Shown here: piece by piece, positions 54,058-62,582 of the stretch | Numbering within the stretch: the stretch's first letter is position 1 | Layout: every line of letters begins with the position of its first letter | Origin: Mesorhizobium sp. WSM4306 | GTDB taxonomy: Bacteria > Pseudomonadota > Alphaproteobacteria > Rhizobiales > Rhizobiaceae | Reading direction: 5' to 3' | DNA: 64,000 nt | Assembly: GCF_007003975.1 (NCBI RefSeq) | Contig: NZ_VFTC01000002.1 | Coordinates: forward strand, 62,001 to 126,000 | Notes under the pieces: generated by a model | The model's input: the letters and a program-made list of their open reading frames with translations, nothing else | Told to the model about the DNA's origin: nothing | The model's database searches: none | Program-made: the position numbers and the translations under genes

Positions 54058-55431
54058 TCAAACCGCAACCGAATGCCTGCTGGTTCCATTGCCGAGATAC
54101 CTGTCGAATTTTGCCGCCACCGTCCTGACAAGCGCGCGGCTGTCCTCCGGCACGACGAAATTTTCGCCATCGAGCTTGAGAAGCAGGCCGCCGCTGCTAA
54201 TGGCAAGGCGGCTTGCCGTAGCCAGGAGTTTCTGCCCGACCTCGCCGAAGCGCTCGACAAGCTCGACCGCCGAAAAAGCAAACTGGCACATCAGGCGCTC
54301 GATGATCCAGCCCCTGGCCAGATCGTTGACGCTGAGCTCGATGCCACGTGCCGTCGCCAACTGTCCCGAATCTACAATTTTCTCGTACTCGCCGGTCGCA
54401 ACGGTGTTCTGGGCGTAGCCTTGTCGGAACCGGCTGATCGAGGAGGGACCAAGACCAATGAGCGTTTCGCACTGGTCCTCGGTATAGCCCTGGAAATTGC
54501 GGCGGATCTTGCCGGCGCGAGCCGAGATCGCGAGCGTATCGCCCGGTTTGGCAAAATGATCGAGCCCTAGGGCCTCGTATCCGGCGTCCACGATCAGCCG
54601 CGCGGCGAGTTGCGATTGCGCCAGGCGCGCCGAGGTATCGGGCAGCCAGGTTTCATCGATCATCGTCTGGTGCTTCTTGAACCATGGCACATGCGCGTAG
54701 CCGAACAGGGCCAGCCTGTCGGACGACAGCGTCAGCGCCTGGGCGACGGTCGCCGCAACACTCTCGCAGGTCTGATGCGGCAGCCCATAGAGCAGGTCCA
54801 GATTGACAGACGTAACTCCCCGCGCTCGGACCGCATCGACGATGCTTTTGGTGAGAGCAAAACTCTGTTCGCGATTGATCGCCTTCTGCACTTTGGGATC
54901 GAAGTCCTGTACGCCGAGGCTCGCTCTCGTCATGCCGATCGCTGCGAAGGCATCCAGCCGCCCCTCGTCCATGTCGTTTGGGTCGATCTCGACGCTGATA
55001 TCTGCATCATCGAGAAAGTCGAACCGATCCCGCAGCGCTCTTCCGAGCACCAGAATGTCGTCGGGCCTTAGCATCGTCGGGGAGCCGCCCCCGAAATGGA
55101 CGGCGCGAACTTTGCCCCTGTCGGTCACAAGACCGCTGACAGTTTCGATTTCCCTGTGCAGCGAACCCAAAAAAGTGGCCACGGGCGCATAGTGGCGTGT
55201 CTGCTTGGTATGGCAGGCGCAGAACCAGCACAACCTGTCGCAATAGGGGATATGCAGATACAGCGAAATCTCGTCATCGCCTTCGAGCGCGTCCATCCAT
55301 CCGCGAACTGTCACGGCATCGACGCCGACATGGAAGTGAGGGGCGGTTGGGTAGCTGGTGTATCGAGGAACGGTTTCGCTCGCCGCACTGACCAGATTTC
55401 CACGCATGTTCTTGACCGTGGTGATTTGCAT
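54058..55431 (-). CDS. hemN: Oxygen-independent coproporphyrinogen III oxidase
   Basis: Radical-SAM enzyme for anaerobic haem synthesis. 457 residues; the cluster motif is HIPYCDRLCWFCACH (CxxxCxxC), followed by FGGGSPTML and, later, GLGPSSISRF. N-terminus carries the family YTSYPTAPHF. I placed the start at ATG 55431; the slightly longer TTG start at 55440 is weaker. Divergent from fnrN, with one FNR-type box in the shared promoter region. It supports haem supply for the cbb3 oxidase. Confidence 0.95.
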   Translation of the reverse strand: MQITTVKNMRGNLVSAASETVPRYTSYPTAPHFHVGVDAVTVRGWMDALEGDDEISLYLHIPYCDRLCWFCACHTKQTRHYAPVATFLGSLHREIETVSGLVTDRGKVRAVHFGGGSPTMLRPDDILVLGRALRDRFDFLDDADISVEIDPNDMDEGRLDAFAAIGMTRASLGVQDFDPKVQKAINREQSFALTKSIVDAVRARGVTSVNLDLLYGLPHQTCESVAATVAQALTLSSDRLALFGYAHVPWFKKHQTMIDETWLPDTSARLAQSQLAARLIVDAGYEALGLDHFAKPGDTLAISARAGKIRRNFQGYTEDQCETLIGLGPSSISRFRQGYAQNTVATGEYEKIVDSGQLATARGIELSVNDLARGWIIERLMCQFAFSAVELVERFGEVGQKLLATASRLAISSGGLLLKLDGENFVVPEDSRALVRTVAAKFDRYLGNGTSRHSVAV

Positions 55432-55466
55432 GGACGCCAATCTAGGAACGCAGCGGCGCCGAAACC

Positions 55467-55480
55467 TTGATTTCCGTCAA
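55467..55480. promoter_or_regulatory. FNR-type box between hemN and fnrN
   Basis: TTGAT-TTCC-GTCAA, close to the TTGAT-N4-ATCAA consensus. It lies 36 bases from the hemN start and 85 from the fnrN start, so it may serve both, including fnrN autoregulation. Confidence 0.78.
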
Positions 55481-55564
55481 GTCTGCTGACCACTAGGGAC
55501 AAACTGACGCAACAATTTGCAAGCCGGTGATGATATCGTGTCGCAGAGTTGATCTGGGTAAGCC

Positions 55565-56293
55565 ATGACCGTCAGACAGGACATTCACAGCGCTGGCATT
55601 CCCGCGCTGTGCCAATCTTGTGAAGCGCGGCACCGCGGGGTATGCGGCGCGCTGGATGCCGATCAGTTGGTCGATCTGGCCAAAACCTCTTCACGGCGTT
55701 CAATCCCGTCGGGCGCTGAACTGGTTGGCGACGCCGAGGTGGTGGATAGCTATTCGAACGTGCTTTCCGGCGTCGTGAAGCTGACCAAGAGCCTTTCGGA
55801 CGGGCGCCAGCAGATCGTCGGCCTTCAATTCGCTCCCGATTTTCTCGGAAGACCATTCAAAGTCGAAAGCGCAATCAATGCCGAAGCGGCCACGGAAGTA
55901 TCGCTGTGCTCGTTTCCAAGGACAATCATCGAGCGGATGATGAAGGAATCGCCTGCGCTGGAGCATCGCCTGCTCAAACAGACCTTGACCGAACTCGACG
56001 AGGCGCGTGACTGGATGGTGACGTTGGGCCGAAAGACCGCGTCCGAGAAAGTGGCAAGCTTCCTGCTAATGATTGCCAGGAACATCGACCCGACGGTCGA
56101 CCCGGCGGCCAGGTCAGCGACTTTCGATCTTCCGCTGACACGCGCCGATATCGCCGATTTCCTTGGTCTGACGATCGAGACGGTGAGCCGCCAATTGACC
56201 AGGCTGCGAACCGACCGAGTGATCCGGATCGATAACAACAGGCATGTGACGGTCGACAGCCTCAGTCGACTGGAGCAGCGTTCCGGCGCCTAG
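55565..56293 (+). CDS. fnrN: FnrN/FNR-type oxygen-sensing regulator
   Basis: 242 residues. N-terminal cysteines 16, 19 and 27 (CQSCEARHRGVC) together with Cys115 give the four ligands of an oxygen-labile [4Fe-4S] cluster, so this is an FNR/FnrN protein rather than FixK or NnrR. C-terminal helix-turn-helix DIADFLGLTIETVSRQLTRL has the FNR-type E-x-x-S-R recognition helix. Expected to activate hemN, ccoNOQP and ccoGHI through the TTGAT/TTGAC-type boxes nearby. Confidence 0.92.
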   Translation: MTVRQDIHSAGIPALCQSCEARHRGVCGALDADQLVDLAKTSSRRSIPSGAELVGDAEVVDSYSNVLSGVVKLTKSLSDGRQQIVGLQFAPDFLGRPFKVESAINAEAATEVSLCSFPRTIIERMMKESPALEHRLLKQTLTELDEARDWMVTLGRKTASEKVASFLLMIARNIDPTVDPAARSATFDLPLTRADIADFLGLTIETVSRQLTRLRTDRVIRIDNNRHVTVDSLSRLEQRSGA

Positions 56294-56319
56294 ACCCAGC
56301 AGCCGGGCCCGGTGCGCGT

Positions 56320-56778
56320 CTAGCCGGAATCTGGGACCCCGATCCTCGGCAACACATGCTCACGCTCAAAGGCGATATGCCGGCGCAGGCTTTCGAAGAA
56401 GCCGCGCAGCATGAAGCCGATAGCCTCGGCGTTTTCAACTCTCTCGCCGTGGCCGATCCGCAGCAGAATTTCAGTCCCCTCGCCGGCAAAACACTCGTCT
56501 TCGACGTGCTCCGCACGCAATCGCCGCGTTGAGGCAAGATTGGCATCGCCGCCGGTGGAGGCAGCCTCGTAGGCGGGAAAGATCATCGTCTCTTCGTATC
56601 GGTGAATATCCCGCAACAGCGGAACGATCGCGTTTGCCACAGTCAAGCATGCCAGGCAATCGACCCTGGGCAAGGTGTCTGCGATCCTTTCCAAGGCATC
56701 GCAGAGCCGCAGCTTTTCCAGATGCGCGCGCTTCATCACCGCCACTGGGACCGGCTCCCTGCCATATCGAGCTGCCAT
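56320..56778 (-). CDS. Hemerythrin-like domain protein
   Basis: 152 residues of a four-helix HHE-type domain: AHLEKLRLCDALERIAD, RDIHRYEETMIFPAYEA, RLRAEHVEDECFAGE and RRHIAFEREHVLPRI supply the spaced His/Glu ligands of a di-iron site. It resembles rhizobial hemerythrin proteins located beside fixNOQP and likely binds O2 or NO. I chose ATG 56778, which gives a complete domain; a longer frame upstream lacks similarity. Divergent from ccoN, with an anaerobox between them. Confidence 0.8.
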   Translation of the reverse strand: MAARYGREPVPVAVMKRAHLEKLRLCDALERIADTLPRVDCLACLTVANAIVPLLRDIHRYEETMIFPAYEAASTGGDANLASTRRLRAEHVEDECFAGEGTEILLRIGHGERVENAEAIGFMLRGFFESLRRHIAFEREHVLPRIGVPDSG

Positions 56779-56883
56779 TGTCGAACTTTCGCGGCTTGTT
56801 GCGAACGGCGACGATCCCAGCTCATGCTCCGGTTTAATGACCGCCTCCTTGATCGACGCTGCCCATTTCGAAAGCTGCTGACT

Positions 56884-56897
56884 TTGACATGGATCAA
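56884..56897. promoter_or_regulatory. FNR-type anaerobox upstream of ccoN
   Basis: TTGAC-ATGG-ATCAA, 9 of 10 consensus positions. Located 74 bases before the ccoN ATG and about 105 bases from the divergent hemerythrin start. Confidence 0.85.
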
Positions 56898-56971
56898 GGC
56901 GGCCCCTGAACACTTGCTGGATTGGTGTCCGGGCGGATTGACGTCTGCGCATCCGAGGTCGGGGACATGTC

Positions 56972-58582
56972 ATGAAATTCGGCACAACAATCTTCGCTCT
57001 GGCTCTTTTTGCGTTTGCGGCTCTGGTGGCTGCTGGCTTCGGCGTGGACGAACCGTTCCGGCAGCACATGTGGGTGCTGTTTCTTGTGCTGCTGGGCTTT
57101 GTCGCCATCCTCCTGCGCAACACCAATTTCCAAGTAGCGCCGCCGATCGACCCATCGGCCTACATGGATGGCCCAATCCGCTACGGCGCCATCGCCACCT
57201 TGTTCTGGGGTGTCGTTGGCATGCTGGTCGGCGTGGTCATCGCACTGCAGCTCGCCTACCCCGATCTCAACATCCAGCCCTGGTTCAATTTCGGCCGCTT
57301 GCGGCCGCTGCACACATCAGGCGTTGTCTTTGCTTTCGGCGGCAACGCGCTGCTGTGCACGTCCTTGTATGTCGTGCAGCGCACCTGCCGCGCGCGGTTG
57401 TTCGGCGGCGATCTCGCGTGGTTCGTGTTCTGGGGTTACCAGCTCTTCATCGTCATGGCCGCGACGGGCTATTTGCTCGGCATCACCGAAAGCCGCGAAT
57501 ACGCCGAACCCGAATGGTATGTGGATATCTGGCTGACCATTGTCTGGGTCGCCTATCTCATCCTGTTCCTCGGCACGATCCTCAAGCGCAAGGAACCGCA
57601 TATCTACGTCGCCAACTGGTTCTACCTGTCCTTCATCGTCACCATCGCGATGCTGCACGTGGTCAACAACCTGTCCATGCCGGCCTCGTTCCTGGGTTCG
57701 AAGAGTTATTCGGCCTTTTCTGGCGTTCAGGACGCCCTGACTCAGTGGTGGTACGGCCACAATGCCGTCGGCTTCTTCCTCACCGCCGGCTTCCTCGGCA
57801 TGATGTACTATTTCGTGCCCAAGCAGGCGAACCGGCCAGTCTACTCCTACCGGCTGTCGATCATCCACTTCTGGGCGATCATCTTCCTCTACATCTGGGC
57901 CGGGCCGCATCATCTGCACTACACCGCCCTGCCCGACTGGGCGCAGACGCTCGGCATGGTGTTCTCGATCATGCTCTGGATGCCGTCCTGGGGCGGCATG
58001 ATCAACGGGCTGATGACGCTCTCCGGGGCGTGGGACAAGATCCGCACCGACCCGATCATCCGCATGATGGTCATGGCCATAGCCTTCTACGGCATGTCGA
58101 CCTTCGAGGGTCCGATGATGTCGATCAAGGCGGTCAACTCGCTTTCGCACTACACGGACTGGACCATCGGCCATGTCCACTCCGGCGCCCTTGGCTGGGT
58201 CGGCATGATCTCGTTCGGGGCGATCTACTACATGGTGCCAAAGCTTTGGAACCGCGAACGGCTCTATTCGCTGCGCCTCGTCACCTGGCACTTCTGGCTC
58301 GCGACGCTCGGCATCGTCGTCTACGCCGCGGTCATGTGGGTTTCCGGCGTCATGCAGGGCTTGATGTGGCGCGAATATGACGAGCAGGGTTTCCTGGTCT
58401 ACTCCTTCGCCGAAACCGTCGCCGCCATGCATCCATACTATGTGATGCGCGCGGCGGGCGGCGCCCTGTATCTCTCCGGCGCACTGCTCATGGCCTGGAA
58501 CATCACCATGACCATCCTCGGCTATCAGCGCGAGGAGCAACCGTTGCCGGGTTCCGAGCCCGCCCTCCAGCCTGCCGAATAA
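56972..58582 (+). CDS. ccoN: cbb3-type cytochrome c oxidase subunit I
   Basis: Catalytic subunit of the high-affinity terminal oxidase used under microaerobiosis and in nodules (FixN). 536 residues with a two-helix N-terminal extension and twelve core helices. Haem/copper ligand motifs include [44 protein letters not shown] and [16 protein letters not shown]. An FNR-type box lies upstream. First gene of ccoNOQP. Confidence 0.97.
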   Translation: MKFGTTIFALALFAFAALVAAGFGVDEPFRQHMWVLFLVLLGFVAILLRNTNFQVAPPIDPSAYMDGPIRYGAIATLFWGVVGMLVGVVIALQLAYPDLNIQPWFNFGRLRPLHTSGVVFAFGGNALLCTSLYVVQRTCRARLFGGDLAWFVFWGYQLFIVMAATGYLLGITESREYAEPEWYVDIWLTIVWVAYLILFLGTILKRKEPHIYVANWFYLSFIVTIAMLHVVNNLSMPASFLGSKSYSAFSGVQDALTQWWYGHNAVGFFLTAGFLGMMYYFVPKQANRPVYSYRLSIIHFWAIIFLYIWAGPHHLHYTALPDWAQTLGMVFSIMLWMPSWGGMINGLMTLSGAWDKIRTDPIIRMMVMAIAFYGMSTFEGPMMSIKAVNSLSHYTDWTIGHVHSGALGWVGMISFGAIYYMVPKLWNRERLYSLRLVTWHFWLATLGIVVYAAVMWVSGVMQGLMWREYDEQGFLVYSFAETVAAMHPYYVMRAAGGALYLSGALLMAWNITMTILGYQREEQPLPGSEPALQPAE

Positions 58583-58593
58583 GGAGCCAGATC

Positions 58594-59325
58594 ATGGGCT
58601 TGATGGATAAACACGCGATCATCGAGAAGAACGCCACGCTGCTTCTCGTCGGATCCCTGCTGGTGGTCACCGTCGGCGGCATCGTCGAGATCGCGCCGCT
58701 CTTCTATCTCGACAACACGATCGAGAAGGTCGAAGGCATGCGGCCGTATTCGCCGCTCGAGCTCGAGGGGCGCAACATCTATGTCCGCGAGGGCTGTTAT
58801 CTCTGCCATAGCCAGATGATCAGACCGTTCCGTGACGAGGTCGAGCGCTACGGCCATTACAGCCTGGCCGCCGAGTCGATGTACGATCACCCGTTCCAGT
58901 GGGGCTCCAAACGCACCGGCCCCGACCTCGCCCGGGTCGGTGACCGTTACTCGAACGATTGGCACGTCCAGCATCTCACCGACCCGCGTTCGGTGGTGCC
59001 GGAATCGATCATGCCGAAATATGCCTTCCTGAAAGACACGCAGATCAAGGTGAAGGACTTCTCGACGCATCTGGTCGCGAACGCGCGCGTCGGTGTTCCC
59101 TACTCCGATGACATGATCGCCAACGCCAACGCGGATCTGATGGCACAGGCCGATCCCAGCGCCGACACGTCCAGCCTGGAAAAACGCTATCCAAAGGCGA
59201 AGGTCGGTGACTTCGACGGCAATCCACAACAGGTCACCGAGATGGACGCCCTCGTGGCCTATCTTCAGATGCTCGGCACGCTGGTGGATTTCAAGAACTA
59301 CGACGAAGCCGCCGGCTACCGCTGA
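58594..59325 (+). CDS. ccoO: cbb3-type cytochrome c oxidase subunit II (monohaem)
   Basis: 243-residue membrane-anchored cytochrome c (FixO). One N-terminal anchor (about 13-35), then the haem c site [12 protein letters not shown] (about residues 66-77) with a distal methionine further on. AAGGAGC precedes ATG 58594, 12 bases after ccoN. Transfers electrons between CcoP and CcoN. Confidence 0.97.
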   Translation: MGLMDKHAIIEKNATLLLVGSLLVVTVGGIVEIAPLFYLDNTIEKVEGMRPYSPLELEGRNIYVREGCYLCHSQMIRPFRDEVERYGHYSLAAESMYDHPFQWGSKRTGPDLARVGDRYSNDWHVQHLTDPRSVVPESIMPKYAFLKDTQIKVKDFSTHLVANARVGVPYSDDMIANANADLMAQADPSADTSSLEKRYPKAKVGDFDGNPQQVTEMDALVAYLQMLGTLVDFKNYDEAAGYR

Positions 59326-59337
59326 GGAGAACCGCCG

Positions 59338-59487
59338 ATGGACTACAATCTGATGCGGGAGTTCGCCGACAGTTGGGGCCTGCTCACCATGGCGCTCTTT
59401 TTTGTTGGATGCATTGGCTTCGCGCTTCGACCTAGCGGCCGCAGCCAGGCCGAGGAAGCCGCCCGCATCCCCCTCAAGGACGACTGA
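59338..59487 (+). CDS. ccoQ: cbb3-type oxidase small subunit CcoQ
   Basis: 49 residues: short polar start, one membrane helix (WGLLTMALFFVGCIGFAL, about 13-30), and an acidic/basic cytoplasmic tail ending IPLKDD. This is FixQ/CcoQ, which stabilises the oxidase complex. ATG 59338 lies 13 bases after ccoO with GAGGAGA upstream, and the stop is two bases before ccoP. Too short for default ORF calling but unmistakable by position and topology. Confidence 0.93.
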   Translation: MDYNLMREFADSWGLLTMALFFVGCIGFALRPSGRSQAEEAARIPLKDD

Positions 59488-59489
59488 TT

Positions 59490-60353
59490 ATGAGCTCAGA
59501 ACATATCGACGACGTGTCGGGTGTCCCGACCACCGGCCATGAGTGGGACGGCATCAAGGAACTCAACAACCCCCTTCCCCGCTGGTGGGTGATAACCTTC
59601 TACATCACCATCGTATGGGCCATCGGCTATACCATCGCCTATCCGGCGTGGCCGATGTTGTCTTCCGCGACGAAGGGCGTGCTAGGCTATTCCAGCCGCA
59701 ACGATGTCAAGAACGAGTTGGCGGCCGCCGAAGTCGCCAAAGGCCAATATATCGCCGCCATCCAGGCGAAGACCGTCTCCGAAATTGCCGCTGATGACGC
59801 GCTGCGGGAATTCGCGGTCGCGGCCGGTGGTGCCACGTTCAAGGTCAATTGCGTGCAATGCCACGGCTCGGGCGCCCAAGGCTCCGCCGGCTTTCCCAAC
59901 CTCAATGACGACGACTGGTTGTGGGGCGGCAAGACTGAACAGCTCGAGCAGACGATCACGCACGGCATCCGCTTCGCCTCGGATCCCGAGACGCGCCAGT
60001 CCGAGATGCCTGCTTTTGGCGACATCATCACGGCCGACCAGATCAACCAGGTCAGCGCCTATGTCGCCAGCCTTTCCGGCCCGGTTCAGGACAAAAGCCT
60101 GATTGAGCCCGGCGCCAAGGTCTTCGCCGAGAACTGCGTTGCCTGTCATGGCGACAAGGCCAAGGGCAACAGGGAGTTCGGCGCGCCCGACCTGACCGAT
60201 GCGATCTGGCTCTACGGAGCTGGTGAGGCAGCGATCGCCGCGCAGGTCCGCGCGCCGAAACACGGCGTAATGCCAGCCTGGATTGGTCGTCTCGGCGAAA
60301 CCAAGGTCAAGGAGCTGGCTGTCTACGTGCATTCGCTTGGCGGCGGAGAATAG
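59490..60353 (+). CDS. ccoP: cbb3-type cytochrome c oxidase subunit III (dihaem)
   Basis: 287 residues: N-terminal membrane anchor (about 30-55, VITFYITIVWAIGYTIA) and two cytochrome c domains with haem sites CVQCHG (about 126-131) and CVACHG (about 216-221). FixP, the entry point of electrons into the oxidase. ATG 59490 follows ccoQ by two bases. A perfect terminator hairpin lies 40 bases beyond its stop. Confidence 0.97.
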   Translation: MSSEHIDDVSGVPTTGHEWDGIKELNNPLPRWWVITFYITIVWAIGYTIAYPAWPMLSSATKGVLGYSSRNDVKNELAAAEVAKGQYIAAIQAKTVSEIAADDALREFAVAAGGATFKVNCVQCHGSGAQGSAGFPNLNDDDWLWGGKTEQLEQTITHGIRFASDPETRQSEMPAFGDIITADQINQVSAYVASLSGPVQDKSLIEPGAKVFAENCVACHGDKAKGNREFGAPDLTDAIWLYGAGEAAIAAQVRAPKHGVMPAWIGRLGETKVKELAVYVHSLGGGE

Positions 60354-60392
60354 GGGCGAGGGCCTGTTCTCATCCCTCAACCGCCCAAGCGA

Positions 60393-60418
60393 CGAGGCCC
60401 GGCCTGTGCCGGGCCTCG
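60393..60418 (+). terminator. Terminator of ccoNOQP
   Basis: CGAGGCCCGGC (60393-60403), loop CTGT, GCCGGGCCTCG (60408-60418), followed by ATCTCTTTC. Perfect 11-base stem separating ccoNOQP from ccoGHI. Confidence 0.85.
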
Positions 60419-60439
60419 ATCTCTTTCGATATCTGAAGA

Positions 60440-60453
60440 TTGACCTGCATCAA
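60440..60453. promoter_or_regulatory. FNR-type anaerobox upstream of ccoG
   Basis: TTGAC-CTGC-ATCAA, 9 of 10 consensus positions, 69 bases before ATG 60523 and just after the ccoNOQP terminator, so ccoGHI has its own oxygen-regulated promoter. Confidence 0.85.
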
Positions 60454-60522
60454 CGCAGTTGGGTCCGGCAGGCGGCAAAGTCGTTCTACGCAGGCAGGAT
60501 CATCGCTTGCACGTGATTGGAG

Positions 60523-62088
60523 ATGACCGTGCTGGATCAGACTCAGGTTGAACGGCTGGAGGCCGAGGCGGTCAATTCCGCCAAGAGCCGTCAACCGCTC
60601 TATGCTGCGCGAAAGAAGATTTTCCCGAAACGGGCCTCGGGTAGCTTTCGCCGCTTCAAATGGCTGGTGATGGCGATCACGCTCGGCATCTACTACCTGA
60701 TGCCGTGGCTGCGGTGGGATCGCGGCGCGTTCGCGCCCGACCAGGCAGTGCTGCTCGATCTCGCCAACCGTCGCTTCTATTTCTTTTTCATCGAAATCTG
60801 GCCACAGGAATTCTACTACGTCGCCGGTCTTCTGATGATGGCCGGCATCGGCCTGTTCCTGATCACGTCCACGGTTGGCCGTGCCTGGTGCGGCTACACC
60901 TGCCCCCAGACCGTCTGGGTCGACTTGTTCCTGGTGGTGGAGCGCGCGGTCGAAGGCGACCGCAACGCCCGCATCAAGCTCGACGCCGGTCCATGGACGG
61001 CACGCAAGCTGGTGCTGCGTGTATCCAAACATGCCATCTGGCTGGTCATAGCGGCAGCCACCGGCGGCGCCTGGATCTTCTATTTCGCCGATGCGCCGAC
61101 ACTGATCGGCAATGTCTTCAATGGCACCGCCGCGACGGTCGCTTATGCGACTATCGCCGTGCTGACGGCGACCACCTACACATTCGGCGGACTGATGCGC
61201 GAGCAGGTCTGCACCTACATGTGCCCTTGGCCGCGTATTCAGGCGGCCATGCTGGACGAGAATTCGCTCACCGTTACCTACAATGACTGGCGCGGCGAGC
61301 CTCGCTCGCGCCACACCAAGAAGGCGCTTGCCGTCGGACAACCGGTTGGCGATTGCGTGGACTGCAATGCCTGCGTCGCCGTCTGCCCGATGGGCATCGA
61401 CATTCGCGACGGCCAGCAGCTCGAATGCATCACCTGCGCGCTCTGCATCGACGCCTGCGACGGCGTCATGGACAAGCTTGGCAGGGAGCGCGGACTGATC
61501 TCCTATGCGACGTTGTCGGACTACAACGCCAACATAGCTGTTGCCACCGCGGACGGTTCACGCGCGGTGGACCCCACGCTGGTGCGGAACGCTGATGGCG
61601 GCTTCTCCGACAGGCTGGCACACTTCCATCTTCGCAAAATCTTCCGGCTGCGAACCTTCATCTACCTTGGTGCATGGTCGGCGGTCGGGCTTGCCCTGCT
61701 CGTTTCGCTGCTCACGCGCGAGCGGCTCGAGCTGAACGTCCTGCATGACCGCAATCCGCAATTCGTCACGCTCTCCGACGGCTCTATCCGTAATGGCTAT
61801 ACCGTCAAGCTGCTCAACATGATCCCCGAGCCGAGGGCGATCGTCGTCACCTTGCAAGGTTTGCCAGGCGCCGAGATGACCGCGGTCGGCATCGAGCTTC
61901 CTCCCGCACGCTCGTTCGACACGCTGGCCGAGCCCGATCGGTTGAAGGTGCTCAAGGTCTTCGTGCGCCAGCCGGCGGACCAGATCGAGGCAATCGCGCA
62001 GAGTTTCAAGTTCCGCATCGAAGACAAGGCTGGCCTCGAATCCGCCGAATACACCGCCACGTTCAATGCACCGGAGACCGCCAGATGA
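60523..62088 (+). CDS. ccoG: Cytochrome c oxidase accessory protein CcoG (FixG/RdxA)
   Basis: 521-residue membrane Fe-S protein that helps reduce copper for cbb3 oxidase assembly. Several membrane helices (about 45-65, 90-115, 165-190, 200-220 and 385-405) and a cytoplasmic dicluster ferredoxin region: CNACVAVCPMG and CITCALCIDACD (about 285-325). A C-terminal Ig-like domain follows. ATG 60523 abuts GGAG; GTG 60529 is a well-spaced alternative. Its stop overlaps ccoH (ATGA). Confidence 0.95.
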   Translation: MTVLDQTQVERLEAEAVNSAKSRQPLYAARKKIFPKRASGSFRRFKWLVMAITLGIYYLMPWLRWDRGAFAPDQAVLLDLANRRFYFFFIEIWPQEFYYVAGLLMMAGIGLFLITSTVGRAWCGYTCPQTVWVDLFLVVERAVEGDRNARIKLDAGPWTARKLVLRVSKHAIWLVIAAATGGAWIFYFADAPTLIGNVFNGTAATVAYATIAVLTATTYTFGGLMREQVCTYMCPWPRIQAAMLDENSLTVTYNDWRGEPRSRHTKKALAVGQPVGDCVDCNACVAVCPMGIDIRDGQQLECITCALCIDACDGVMDKLGRERGLISYATLSDYNANIAVATADGSRAVDPTLVRNADGGFSDRLAHFHLRKIFRLRTFIYLGAWSAVGLALLVSLLTRERLELNVLHDRNPQFVTLSDGSIRNGYTVKLLNMIPEPRAIVVTLQGLPGAEMTAVGIELPPARSFDTLAEPDRLKVLKVFVRQPADQIEAIAQSFKFRIEDKAGLESAEYTATFNAPETAR

Positions 62089-62582
62089 GTGCCCGTTCGC
62101 AGAAATCCCGCGAGTTCACCGGCAGGCACATGCTGCTCACGATCCTCGGCTTCTTCGGCGTGGTGATCGGCGTCAACGTCACCATGGCAACACTTGCCAG
62201 CACCAGTTGGACCGGTCTCGTCGTCGAAAACACCTATGTGGCCAGCCAGCAATTCAACGAGAAAGCCAAGGAAGGACGGGCGCAAGCAGCACTTGGCTGG
62301 ACCGGCAAGCTGACGATCGCCTCGGGCACTGTGCGCTACGCCTTGAGCGACGCCGCTGGCAAGTCTGTCCCGCTGCATGGCGTCAAGGTGCTGTTTCGTC
62401 ATCCTGCCTATGAGACCGAGGACAAGGCCATCACCCTGGCGTCAGGCCCGGAGCAGGCGTTCAGCGCGCGACACACGCCGAGGGACGGTGTCTGGATCGT
62501 CGAGATCGATGCCGATGCCGGCCTCGCCGAACCCTATCGCGACGTTCGCCGCATCATGATTTCCAAAGGGGCGATCCAATGA
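62085..62582 (+). CDS. ccoH: cbb3 oxidase assembly protein CcoH (FixH)
   Basis: 165 residues: one N-terminal membrane helix (about 14-38, MLLTILGFFGVVIGVNVTM) and a periplasmic beta-sandwich domain of the FixH type. Required for stable cbb3 oxidase assembly. Overlaps ccoG upstream and ccoI downstream by four bases each, so the three proteins are made in tight coupling. Confidence 0.93.
   Translation: MSARSQKSREFTGRHMLLTILGFFGVVIGVNVTMATLASTSWTGLVVENTYVASQQFNEKAKEGRAQAALGWTGKLTIASGTVRYALSDAAGKSVPLHGVKVLFRHPAYETEDKAITLASGPEQAFSARHTPRDGVWIVEIDADAGLAEPYRDVRRIMISKGAIQ

Noticed and set aside
56602..58380. 592-codon plus-strand frame over ccoN
   Set aside because: Out-of-frame shadow of ccoN; the true frame starts at 56972 and gives all oxidase motifs.
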